From Dietzia timorensis (GTDB taxonomy: Bacteria > Actinomycetota > Actinomycetes > Mycobacteriales > Mycobacteriaceae): DNA of 64,000 nt. The stretch spans positions 2,170,001-2,234,000 of the forward strand of contig NZ_CP015961.1 in NCBI RefSeq assembly GCF_001659785.1. Direction: 5' to 3'. Positions 50,277 to 58,587 of this stretch are shown one piece after another; position 1 is the stretch's first letter; the number at the start of each line of letters is the position of its first letter. The notes under the pieces are model-generated. The model did no database searches, was not told where the DNA came from, and saw nothing but the letters and a program-made list of their open reading frames with translations. The position numbers were made by a program, and so were the translations under genes.

Positions 50277-51401
50277 TCAGCTGCGAAGTCGCTTCGCCGC
50301 TTCCGTGACGGCCTCGTCCGTCGCAGTGAGGGCGATTCGCACGTGAGTGGCGCCCCGCGGCCCGTAGAACTCACCGGGAGCGACGAGGATTCCCTTGCCC
50401 GCGAGCCAGTCCACGGTGTTCCGGCACGGTTCATCTCGGGTGGCCCAGAGATAGAGACCGGCCTCGGAGTCGTCTACTCGCAGACCCGCGGCCTCGACAG
50501 CAGGAAGAAGCTCCGCGCGGCGCCGGCGGTAGCGTTCCCGCTGCGTCTCGACGTGCGCGTCGTCTTGAAGCGCGAAAGTGGTGGCGGCCTGCACGGGCAT
50601 GGGCATGATGTAGCCGGCGTGCTTGCGCAGGGTGAGAAGCTCGTCGACGAGCACGGGGTCGCCGGCGATGAAACCCGAGCGATAGCCGGCCAGGGAGGAC
50701 GACTTCGACAGCGAATGCAGAGCGAGCAGCCCGGTGAAATCTCCGTCGCACACCTCCGGGTCGAGGATAGACGGCGCACTGCCCTCCCACACGAGACCCA
50801 GGTAGCACTCGTCCGCCGCCACGATTACGCCGCGCGAACGCGCCCATTCGACGACCTTGCGTAGGTGATCGATACCGAGCACCTTGCCCGTCGGGTTCGA
50901 CGGGGAGTTGATGAACAACAGGTCGGGCCGCTCCGGGCCGAGCTGCGTCAGCGAGTCCGCGCGCACCACCTGGGCGCCGGCGATAAGCGCGCCGACCTCG
51001 TAGGTGGGGTAAGCGATTTCCGGGATGACGACGGTCGACCCGGCGCCGAGTCCAAGCTGCGACGGCAGGCCCGCAACGACTTCCTTGGTACCGATGACGG
51101 GGAGCACCGACTGCGGATCGATCCCCGGCACGCCGAAACGGCGCTGCATCGCGGCAGCAGCGGCCTCGCGGAGCGCGGACGTCCCATGAGTTGTGGGGTA
51201 CCCGGGAAACGCCGCGCCGTCCCCCAAAGCCCGCCGGATGCCTTCGTCGACGTCATCGACCGGCGCACCCACGGTGAGGTCGACCAGACCGCCCGGGTGA
51301 GCCGACGCACGCGAACGCGCGTCGGACAGTGTGTCCCAGGGGAATACGGGGAGCCGGCTCGAGACCGGCGTACGCCCGTTATTGTTCGTCGCGGCCGACA
51401 A
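50277..51401 (-). CDS. dapC: succinyldiaminopimelate aminotransferase
   Basis: 374 residues, class I/II PLP aminotransferase. Converts N-succinyl-2-amino-6-ketopimelate to N-succinyl-LL-DAP using glutamate. Motifs: INSPSNPTGKVLG near 165, ADECYLGLVWEG near 197, and the PLP lysine in SLSKSSSLAGYRSGF near 232; the C-terminal arginine lies in THVRIALTA. The start is read as TTG 51401, 9 bp after the ferredoxin stop, with only weak ribosome-site sequence; a downstream start would lose little. Coupled to fdxA as in mycobacteria. Confidence 0.92.
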   Translation of the reverse strand: MSAATNNNGRTPVSSRLPVFPWDTLSDARSRASAHPGGLVDLTVGAPVDDVDEGIRRALGDGAAFPGYPTTHGTSALREAAAAAMQRRFGVPGIDPQSVLPVIGTKEVVAGLPSQLGLGAGSTVVIPEIAYPTYEVGALIAGAQVVRADSLTQLGPERPDLLFINSPSNPTGKVLGIDHLRKVVEWARSRGVIVAADECYLGLVWEGSAPSILDPEVCDGDFTGLLALHSLSKSSSLAGYRSGFIAGDPVLVDELLTLRKHAGYIMPMPVQAATTFALQDDAHVETQRERYRRRRAELLPAVEAAGLRVDDSEAGLYLWATRDEPCRNTVDWLAGKGILVAPGEFYGPRGATHVRIALTATDEAVTEAAKRLRS

Positions 51402-51409
51402 CGTAGGAC

Positions 51410-51730
51410 CTAGTCCTCGCCCATGGGAGGGAGCTTCTTGACGAAGTCGGTGTCCTCACCCGGATCGGTCTTCGCAGCGCCACCCGGGGAGCCGAGCTCT
51501 TCGAAGAAGTCCGCGTTGGTAGCCGTGTACTCCTCCCACTCGTCCGGAACGTCGTCTTCGTAGAAGATCGCTTCCACGGGACATACGGGTTCGCAGGCGC
51601 CACAGTCGACACACTCGTCGGGGTGGATGTACAGCATGCGTCCACCCTCGTAAATACAGTCCACGGGGCATTCTTCGACGCACGCCTTGTCCAAGACGTC
51701 GACGCAAGGCTCCGCAATCACGTATGTCAT
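51410..51730 (-). CDS. fdxA: seven-iron ferredoxin
   Basis: 106 residues. CVDVLDKACVEECPVDC near 9-25 is the 3Fe-4S/4Fe-4S cluster-binding part, and CVDCGACEPVCPVEA near 40-54 the 4Fe-4S motif CxxCxxCxxxCP. The acidic C-terminal extension is typical of the FdxA/FdxC type. It carries electrons, for example to cytochromes P450 or other oxidoreductases. AAGGAAA lies about 11 nt before the ATG. Directly precedes dapC. Confidence 0.95.
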   Translation of the reverse strand: MTYVIAEPCVDVLDKACVEECPVDCIYEGGRMLYIHPDECVDCGACEPVCPVEAIFYEDDVPDEWEEYTATNADFFEELGSPGGAAKTDPGEDTDFVKKLPPMGED

Positions 51731-51914
51731 GTCGCCGTGATTTCCTTTCCTCGAAGATCACTGACTCGCGAGATGCCGATCCGCCGGGCAGAGCGAACCG
51801 ACCGCAGTGATGTGGCGCGAATTTCGCGTGCACCGACTTCCGATGCACCGCACTCATTCCATGTTAAGACACCGGGTGCAACGACCCCAATGCGAGTCAC
51901 CCACGAACACGGCC

Positions 51915-51926
51915 CCTAAGCTTAGG
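51915..51926. promoter_or_regulatory. 12-bp palindrome between fbiC and fdxA
   Basis: CCTAAGCTTAGG, a perfect palindrome in the 238-bp gap after the fbiC stop and upstream of fdxA. Half resembles the TTAGG of DtxR-type boxes but the full box is absent, so its role is unknown. Confidence 0.3.
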
Positions 51927-51968
51927 CTTAGCTGGGAAAAGTGGGCTCGCCCGGTTCCCGGACAGGTG

Positions 51969-54623
51969 TTACTCGACCATGAGAGAGACCCGCGGCACTG
52001 ACCGGACGCGCCCGTAGAAGGTGTCCCGCTGGACAACTGGGCGGTCGATGCCGGCGCCGATCTCGCGAAGCTCGTCCGGCGTCTTCTCCGAACCGTTCTC
52101 TGCGCCCGCCATCCGGGAGATCGTCTCCTCCATCAGCGTTCCGCCCAGGTCATTCGCGCCTGCCTGCAACATTCGCTGCGTACCGGTGATCCCCAGCTTC
52201 ACCCACGAGGTCTGAACGTTATCGATCTCGCCATGCAGCATCAGCCGGGCCAGCGCGTGCACAACGAGGTTTTCCTGACGCGTGGGGCCCGGGCGTGCGG
52301 CGCCGGCGAGATACAGCGGGGCGCTGTGGTGAACGAACGGCAGGGGCACGAATTCGGTGAACCCACCGGTGCGTTCCTGGATCCCTCGCAGCGTGCGCAG
52401 ATGTGCCACCCAGTGGGACGGCGCATCGACGTGGCCGTACATCATCGTGGAGCTCGAGCGAATTCCCACAGAGTGCGCGGTCTCGATGATGTCGATCCAC
52501 TCGGCGGCGGGAAGCTTCCCCTTGGTGAGTACCCAGCGCACGTCGTCATCCAAAATCTCGGCTGCGGTGCCCGGGATCGAGTCCAGTCCGGCTTCCTTGA
52601 GACCGGTGAGCCATTCGCGCACGGACAGACCGGAGCGGGACGCGCCATTGGAGATCTCCATGGGGCTGAACGCATGGACGTGCATCCCAGGGACTCGGTC
52701 CTTGACCGCGCGAACGAGATCCGCGTAGCCGGTGACCGGCAGGTCCGGGTCGATACCGCCCTGCATGCACACCTCGGTCGCGCCCGTCGTGTGGGCCTCG
52801 AAGGCGCGGTCGGCGACCTCCCCCGGCGACAACGAGAACGCGTCCGCATCCCCCTTGCGCTGGGCGAATGCGCAGAATCGGCAGCCGGTGTAGCAGATGT
52901 TGGAGAAGTTGATGTTTCGGTTGACGACGTAGGTGACATCGTCGCCGACCACGTCCGCGCGGATCGAATCCGCCAAGGCCGCGAGCGCGGCGAGACCGTC
53001 GCCGTCGGCACCGGCGAGCGCGAGGTATTGGGCGTCGCTGAGCCCGGCGGGGTCGGACTCGGCAGCACGCAGCGCGGCGAGCACCTCCGAGTCAGCGCGC
53101 CCGGGAGCCGAGGCCCCGGCGGCCTCCGCGGCGCCGATGCGAGCGGCGGCCTCCCTGATCGCGTCCCAGTTGCCGAATGCCTGGTCGATGTCGGAACGCG
53201 TCTCGGTGCGGCGGCCCTCAGTGTCGATGGATTCACCGAGATCGATGCGCCCGAAGGATTCGAAAGACTCGTCCGGCTCCTGCCACGGCAGGGGCGCGGG
53301 CGAACGCGAGCCGCCGTCCTCCGCCCGCGCGGCGAGACCGCGGGAATCGGCAAGCGCGGCGACGTGTCCGGACACCCGCGGGTCGATCCACGCGGCCCCC
53401 GCGGCGATATAACGAGGATGCACGGTGAGCCGCTCGCGCAGGTCGAATCCGAGTTCGACGCAGATCCTGGACAAGTCGTCGAGATGCGGCCAGGGACGCT
53501 CGGGGTTGACGTGGTCCGCCGTCAGAGGCGAGATGCCGCCGAAGTCGTCGATCCCGGCGTCCACGAGAAGGGCGATCTCCTCGTCGTCGACGAGGTTCGG
53601 CGGTGCCTGCACGGTGACCCGCGGGTCGAGTACGAGGCGTGCGCAGGCCACTGCGGCGAGGTAGCCGTCGAGGTCGGCGTCGGGCGTCGCGGCCATCGCG
53701 GTCTTCGGCTTGGCGCGGAAGTTTTGGACGATGACTTCTTGGATATGTCCGAATTCGCGGGACAGGCGTGCGAGGTCGGCCAGCGATTCGGCGCGCTCGT
53801 CGAGCGTCTCGCCGATCCCGACGAGGATCCCGGTCGTGAACGGGATCGCAAGACGCCCCGCGTCGGTGAGCGTGCGCAGGCGTACCTCGGGGTCCTTGTC
53901 CGGCGAACCGTAGTGAGCCTGGCCTGGTTCGGTGAACAGGCGGCGCGAGGAGGTCTCGAGCATCATGCCCATCGACGGCGCGACGGGCTTGAGGCGCGAG
54001 AGCTCCGCCCAGCTCATCACTCCAGGGTTGAGGTGCGGCAGCAGCCCCGTCTCCTCGAGCACGCGGATCGCCATCGCACGCACGTAGTCCAGTGTCGAAT
54101 CGTATCCACGCGCATCGAGCCATTCGCGCGCCTCGGGCCAGCGGTCCTCGGGGCGGTCGCCGAGTGTGAACAGCGCCTCCTTACACCCGAGTTCCGCGCC
54201 CCGTCGCGCGAGGTCGACAACCTCGTCGGGCTCCATGTACAGCGGCGTCCCCTCTCGGCGCAGCACCCCGGGGCTCTTGACGAAGGTGCAGTAGTGGCAC
54301 CTATCGCGGCACAGGTGCGTGAGGGGAATGAAGACTTTCCGGGAATAGGTGAGCACCGCGGCATCGTCGGAACCGCTCGCACCATCGTTCAACTTCGCGT
54401 CTCGCTTGCGCGCGGCCGCGGCGGTGAGGCGGTCCAGGTGGTTCCCGCTCGCGTGCAGCAGTATCGCGATTTCTTCGGTCGACAACGCGAGCCCGTTCTC
54501 GGCTCGTTTGAGACAGCGGCGCATCGCGGAATCGCTGACCCCTTCTGTGACCTTCGCCGTACTCGCCGGCGAAGCGGCTGGTTCGCGTCGTGCGTCGTGC
54601 GATCCGTTATTCATATGCGCCAT
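51969..54623 (-). CDS. fbiC: FO synthase FbiC (fused CofG-CofH)
   Basis: About 884 residues. Makes the deazaflavin FO of coenzyme F420 from tyrosine and the riboflavin precursor 5-amino-6-ribitylaminouracil. Two radical-SAM domains: N-terminal CofG with [10 protein letters not shown] (CxxxCxxC) near residue 108, and C-terminal CofH with [10 protein letters not shown] (CxxxCxxC) near 576, joined by a Ala/Glu-rich linker about 470-530. Start ATG 54623 (or ATG 54614) is chosen by homology; AACTTA/TAAGTT 8 nt upstream could be the -10 of a leaderless mRNA. Confidence 0.95.
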   Translation of the reverse strand: MAHMNNGSHDARREPAASPASTAKVTEGVSDSAMRRCLKRAENGLALSTEEIAILLHASGNHLDRLTAAAARKRDAKLNDGASGSDDAAVLTYSRKVFIPLTHLCRDRCHYCTFVKSPGVLRREGTPLYMEPDEVVDLARRGAELGCKEALFTLGDRPEDRWPEAREWLDARGYDSTLDYVRAMAIRVLEETGLLPHLNPGVMSWAELSRLKPVAPSMGMMLETSSRRLFTEPGQAHYGSPDKDPEVRLRTLTDAGRLAIPFTTGILVGIGETLDERAESLADLARLSREFGHIQEVIVQNFRAKPKTAMAATPDADLDGYLAAVACARLVLDPRVTVQAPPNLVDDEEIALLVDAGIDDFGGISPLTADHVNPERPWPHLDDLSRICVELGFDLRERLTVHPRYIAAGAAWIDPRVSGHVAALADSRGLAARAEDGGSRSPAPLPWQEPDESFESFGRIDLGESIDTEGRRTETRSDIDQAFGNWDAIREAAARIGAAEAAGASAPGRADSEVLAALRAAESDPAGLSDAQYLALAGADGDGLAALAALADSIRADVVGDDVTYVVNRNINFSNICYTGCRFCAFAQRKGDADAFSLSPGEVADRAFEAHTTGATEVCMQGGIDPDLPVTGYADLVRAVKDRVPGMHVHAFSPMEISNGASRSGLSVREWLTGLKEAGLDSIPGTAAEILDDDVRWVLTKGKLPAAEWIDIIETAHSVGIRSSSTMMYGHVDAPSHWVAHLRTLRGIQERTGGFTEFVPLPFVHHSAPLYLAGAARPGPTRQENLVVHALARLMLHGEIDNVQTSWVKLGITGTQRMLQAGANDLGGTLMEETISRMAGAENGSEKTPDELREIGAGIDRPVVQRDTFYGRVRSVPRVSLMVE

Positions 54624-54631
54624 GGTGCCCC

Positions 54632-54637
54632 AACTTA
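54632..54637 (-). promoter_or_regulatory. -10-like box of fbiC
   Basis: TAAGTT on the minus strand, 8 nt before the fbiC ATG. A leaderless-type position. Confidence 0.35.
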
Positions 54638-54652
54638 CCGTCGCGGTGTCGT

Positions 54653-54658
54653 TAGGCT
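54653..54658 (+). promoter_or_regulatory. -10 box of the PH-like gene pair
   Basis: TAGGCT, 7 nt before the ATG at 54666. The divergent fbiC -10 lies 16 bp away, so the two promoters are nearly back to back. Confidence 0.4.
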
Positions 54659-54665
54659 GGTGGCT

Positions 54666-55433
54666 ATGCCTGCTCATTATCGGGATTCGTCCACCCCCGA
54701 GCCGCCGTTCGGCTTCGCACATGCCAGCGGCGACGCCCCGTCGCGCCCCCGGCACGCCGCCCCGGATCCGGACGACGAATTCGCCCGGCCCGAGTCGCAG
54801 GAATCACCCACTTATGACGGCGGAGTTCCCACTGCCCCGGACGTCACTCACGGCGAGTATCCGGGCCCCAGCGAGGTTCCCGACGGCGAGGTCTCCCCCG
54901 CCGCCGCTCCCGGATTCGATCTCGAGGACTACCTCGAACACACCGAGGTCTCGATCCTCGAACCGCGCTATCGGGTGAGCCCCAAGGCGCCCATCGCGTG
55001 GACGTTGGAATCGATGTGGTCGATCATCATCCTCGTCGCGCTGCAGGTCGGCTGGTATTTCTGGGGCGATAACGTGATGGCGTTCTGGAATTGGGTCGCC
55101 GCCGCGGCCACCGCATGGATAGGTTTCTTCTCTCTCGTCGTGGCGCCGACGTGGCGCTACATGGTTGCGCGTTGGGATTTCTCGGAGACGGCCGTATTCG
55201 CCAAGTCCGGATGGTGGACGCACCAGTACCGCATCGCCCCGCTCGGCCGTTTGCAGACGGTGTACACCAAGCGCTCGATGTTCGAGCGGATGCTCGGCCT
55301 GGCCTCCGTGGTCGCATCGACCGCGTCCGCGCACGGCTCGGTCGAGATCAAAGGCCTCCCGTTGGCCGATGCGGAGACCCTCGCGGATCACCTGCTCAAG
55401 ATCGCCGAACTCGACGAGGGCGATGCGACGTGA
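54666..55433 (+). CDS. bacterial PH-like (bPH2/YdbS) membrane protein
   Basis: 255 residues. A Pro/Asp/Glu-rich N-terminal region (about 1-100) is followed by two membrane helices ([16 protein letters not shown] and [16 protein letters not shown]) and a bPH2 domain with [25 protein letters not shown] and [23 protein letters not shown], typical of YdbS. Such proteins are membrane-anchored PH-fold domains of unknown role. It overlaps the next gene (GTGA), which encodes a related three-domain protein; YdbS-YdbT pairs are common. Confidence 0.85.
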   Translation: MPAHYRDSSTPEPPFGFAHASGDAPSRPRHAAPDPDDEFARPESQESPTYDGGVPTAPDVTHGEYPGPSEVPDGEVSPAAAPGFDLEDYLEHTEVSILEPRYRVSPKAPIAWTLESMWSIIILVALQVGWYFWGDNVMAFWNWVAAAATAWIGFFSLVVAPTWRYMVARWDFSETAVFAKSGWWTHQYRIAPLGRLQTVYTKRSMFERMLGLASVVASTASAHGSVEIKGLPLADAETLADHLLKIAELDEGDAT

Positions 55434-57067
55434 GCGCCCCACAGCAGTCGCAACAAGAACCGCAAGCGCGGCGGAACCCAGCGGCGTCTACTTCGGCCCG
55501 CGGCACGCTCGATCTCTCGGACGCCACGTGGCATCGCCTGTCCTGGCGCATGCTGCTCGTCGACCCTTTGGGCATGATCACCAGGCTTTCGCCGATTTTC
55601 GTGATCTCACTTTGGCTCGGAACCAATCGCGACAATTATTGGTTCGAGTTCGGACTGCTCGGACTCATCATGTTCATCGCCCTGACGCGATGGATTTCGA
55701 CCTCGTACTACATCGGCGACTCGCACATCGTCTTGCGCAAGGGCATCTTCACCCGCAACCAGGTGACGATCGCACGGGAACGCATTCGTTCGGTCGACAC
55801 CGAATCCGACCTGTTCCACCGGCTGTTGCGAGTCTCCATCGTCGAGGTCGGCACAGGGCAGCAGGACTCCTCCAAGGACGCCGCCGGCAGGTTCCGTCTC
55901 GACGCCATCGCCTCTTCCGCCGTCATGCCTTTGCGGGAGGAACTACTCAGGCACATGCGCGCCGCCGGGATAGACCCGGACCACCCGGATTTGCAGGCCG
56001 GACACGCCGGTGAGGATATCGCGCGCTGGAAGCTCAGCTGGTCGCGGTTCGCGCCGTTTTCGCCGATCGGATTCGGTGTCCTGTTCTCGTTGTGGCTGAT
56101 CACGCTGCAGATGGGCGATATGCAGCAGCGGTTGCTCGAGCTGGGACCTGTGGTGTCGCTGCGCGCGGAATTCACCGAGCTCGGCCAGCCGCGCACGCTT
56201 ATCGCCGAGGCGCTGTGCCTGTGGCTGGTGGCCGGGCTCTTCGGCATGGTCGCGTACGCGATTCGCTACGGCAAGTACGCGCTCATCGACCAGGGCCGGG
56301 TGCTCTATGTGCAGAACGGCATCCTGCGGCGGAAACACATCGCGCTCGACAAGCAGCGACTGCGCGGCGTCGAGATGCGCCTTCCTGTGTTCATCAGACT
56401 TATCGGTGGTGGGCGGCTCGAGCCGATCATGACCGGCACCAAGCGCGGCGGAAATGCCTCGACTTTGCTCCCGCTCGCTCCCCGCAGGGACGTGCGCCGC
56501 GTCGCCGAGTACGTGCTCGACGACGAGGCGCCAGTACGCGCCCCGCTTCGCAAACATTCGGCCGCTGCCATGCGCCGTCGCATCACCCGCGGGCTCATAC
56601 CGTTCTGGTTCCTGCTCGGGCTGGCGATCCTGTTCCGCCTCGAACGTGGCGAGAGCGTCGACAAGTGGATCGCCTGGTTCATCGTGCCCGCGCTCGTATT
56701 TTTCCTGTTGCTGTCGTGGGATCGCATTCGCAATATGGGCCACAACATCGTCGGCGGGCGGCTCGTCACGTCCTCGGGTTCGCTGCAGGCGAAGCGCTCG
56801 GTGCTCGATGCGGACGGCATCATCGGCTGGCAGGTGTCCCAGAATCCGCTCCAGCGGTGGGCGAAGGTCGCGAACGTGCGGGCCGCCACTCCGGCCGGGC
56901 AGGGCGTGTACGGGATCATCGATATGCAGGCCGACGAGGCGTGGGCACTGGCGGAGGCGATCACGCCCGGCATCACCGCAGAGTGGGGCACGATCGCCCG
57001 TTATCCGCGCGGCGGCGGGGCGCCGATCATTTCGGCCCCGGCTACGTCGCCGCAGCCAGGCGCCTGA
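55430..57067 (+). CDS. YdbT-like membrane protein with three PH-like domains
   Basis: 545 residues. Three blocks each of membrane helix pair plus PH-like bPH2 domain: helices near 48-75 with WISTSYYIGDSHIVLRKGIFTRNQVTIARERIRSVDTE; near 210-270 with KYALIDQGRVLYVQNGILRRKHIALDKQRLRGVEMR; and near 390-425 with the third domain (SSGSLQAKRSVLDADGIIGWQVSQ). Function unknown. GTG start overlaps the preceding stop by 4 bp, so both proteins are made together. Confidence 0.85.
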   Translation: MSAPQQSQQEPQARRNPAASTSARGTLDLSDATWHRLSWRMLLVDPLGMITRLSPIFVISLWLGTNRDNYWFEFGLLGLIMFIALTRWISTSYYIGDSHIVLRKGIFTRNQVTIARERIRSVDTESDLFHRLLRVSIVEVGTGQQDSSKDAAGRFRLDAIASSAVMPLREELLRHMRAAGIDPDHPDLQAGHAGEDIARWKLSWSRFAPFSPIGFGVLFSLWLITLQMGDMQQRLLELGPVVSLRAEFTELGQPRTLIAEALCLWLVAGLFGMVAYAIRYGKYALIDQGRVLYVQNGILRRKHIALDKQRLRGVEMRLPVFIRLIGGGRLEPIMTGTKRGGNASTLLPLAPRRDVRRVAEYVLDDEAPVRAPLRKHSAAAMRRRITRGLIPFWFLLGLAILFRLERGESVDKWIAWFIVPALVFFLLLSWDRIRNMGHNIVGGRLVTSSGSLQAKRSVLDADGIIGWQVSQNPLQRWAKVANVRAATPAGQGVYGIIDMQADEAWALAEAITPGITAEWGTIARYPRGGGAPIISAPATSPQPGA

Positions 57068-57524
57068 ACGAGCGGATCTGCCCCCAGAACACGGGCACGG
57101 CGAGTCCGCCAATGAGCAGCAACAACCCGCGCCCGCTCGGCGGGACTGGCATGTTGCCGCCCGGGCCGAGGTGAAGACAGATCAGCGTGAGCACCCACAC
57201 GATAAGAGGGAACGCCTGGACGACGAGCTTCGGCGACCATTTGCGCGCCTCGGCGACCATCCAGGTGTTGAGCACTGCGGCCACCAGCGCCGCGATCGGC
57301 ACCGGCAGCGTCATCCCCGAACCGAATTCTGGCGTGCGCAGAAACAGGTACGCCACCTCGATCACGCACGACACCGACGCCGCAATCGCCAGACACACGA
57401 GCGCGTAGGACAGACCCGCCACGGAGGGAGGCGTGGGATCGCCGACGTCGCCGCCGCGCGGCAGACCGTCCTTCCCCTCGGTTTCATTCTTTTCGCCCAT
57501 GACGGCGGACGTGCCCTCACTCAT
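57042..57524 (-). CDS. conserved membrane protein (Rv1171-like)
   Basis: 160 residues with four hydrophobic segments: about 33-55, 66-88, 97-120 and 130-150 (VFWGQIRSFRRLAAA end). A charged N-terminus (KNETEGKDGLPRGGD) is cytoplasmic. No domain recognized. It overlaps mshB by 8 bp (ATGAGTGA) and AGGAGG lies 9 nt before its ATG, so it is the last gene of the lpqW-mshB operon. Its 3' end overlaps the convergent YdbT-like gene by 26 bp. Confidence 0.75.
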   Translation of the reverse strand: MSEGTSAVMGEKNETEGKDGLPRGGDVGDPTPPSVAGLSYALVCLAIAASVSCVIEVAYLFLRTPEFGSGMTLPVPIAALVAAVLNTWMVAEARKWSPKLVVQAFPLIVWVLTLICLHLGPGGNMPVPPSGRGLLLLIGGLAVPVFWGQIRSFRRLAAAT

Positions 57525-58587
57525 GTGGTTGCCCTCCTCGCGCGCCTTCGAGATCCTCGACAAGTCCGTCCCATACCGGCGGCGTCGCACCCTCGCCGTC
57601 TGCGGACATGCAAGCTCCCCGTACCGGCCTGGTCGACTCCGGATCGAGGACGAGCGGATCCCTGCGCCAGGTGCGCCCGGCGCCTCCGACGTCATGGACG
57701 GTGTTCGTTGCACCCGCCAGGTCGAAGGACACGTAGTGTTCGCGAACCGGCAGCTGCTGGCAGATGTTGTTGGTGAGCGCCAGGTGGGTCGGCGCAGCGT
57801 CACCGGTGGGATCGGGGTGAAGCTGCAGCTGCGTGGCATGGGCGGCGAGCGCGGCGTCGCGGCGAGCGCGAATGTGGGCCGGCAGTTCGACCACGTGGGT
57901 CACTTCCTCGTCGGGCCAGCCGGGAAGGTCCCCCAGCGCGGCGGGACGAAGCGGCGGCTCGGGAAGTAGCCGGCCGGAAGCCGCGGGGTCCTCCCATGCG
58001 CGCACGTCGTCTTCGAGGACGCTGAGCGGAACGACGATCCACGCGATGCGCGGCACCGCCCACCGGGCGCGTTCGGCGGCGGCGTAGGTCAGAGTGTGCG
58101 CCCTGATGTGGTCGGGGTGGCCATACCAGCCGACCGGGTCGTAGGTGATCACGAGCTGCGGACGGTGGGCGTCGATGAGCGCCGCGAGCTGCTCGGATTT
58201 GGCCTCGTCGTTGCGCGGATCTGGGCGAGAGAAGGCACGGGGATGGGAGAACGACTCCGAGCCCTCCATCCCCGAATCGCGCCACGCGCCGACCCCGCCG
58301 AGGAACACAGGCCCCGCGGCCACGCCAAGGGCGCCCAGCGCGTTGCTCAGCTCTGCGGCTCGGTAACCGCCAAGCTGATCGGCCTGGGCAGCCGCGAGCC
58401 CCTGCCACAGGTCGCCGATGATCTCGCCCTCTTCGCCGAGCGTGCACGTGACGTTGATGACGTTCGCTCCCGCGGCTGCTAGCAGCGCCAGGGTGCCGCC
58501 GGTGAGGATCGTTTCGTCATCTGGGTGCGCGTGAACGGCCATGACCCGCAGGCCGCATAGGTCGGGGATGTCGCCTTCGCCGGTCAT
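57517..58587 (-). CDS. mshB: mycothiol biosynthesis deacetylase MshB
   Basis: 356 residues, LmbE/PIG-L family zinc deacetylase. Hydrolyses GlcNAc-inositol to GlcN-inositol, the second step of mycothiol synthesis. Metal motifs VHAHPDDETI near residue 20 (AHPDDE) and GWYGHPDHIRAH near 155 (HPDH) are present. ATG 58587 has GGAGG 6 nt upstream and overlaps the lpqW stop by 4 bp. Confidence 0.95.
   Translation of the reverse strand: MTGEGDIPDLCGLRVMAVHAHPDDETILTGGTLALLAAAGANVINVTCTLGEEGEIIGDLWQGLAAAQADQLGGYRAAELSNALGALGVAAGPVFLGGVGAWRDSGMEGSESFSHPRAFSRPDPRNDEAKSEQLAALIDAHRPQLVITYDPVGWYGHPDHIRAHTLTYAAAERARWAVPRIAWIVVPLSVLEDDVRAWEDPAASGRLLPEPPLRPAALGDLPGWPDEEVTHVVELPAHIRARRDAALAAHATQLQLHPDPTGDAAPTHLALTNNICQQLPVREHYVSFDLAGATNTVHDVGGAGRTWRRDPLVLDPESTRPVRGACMSADGEGATPPVWDGLVEDLEGARGGQPHE

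Noticed and set aside
52233-55433. 1066-residue plus-strand open frame across the fbiC region
   Set aside because: It is mostly antisense to the well-supported fbiC; only its last part (from ATG 54666) is a real gene, the PH-like protein.
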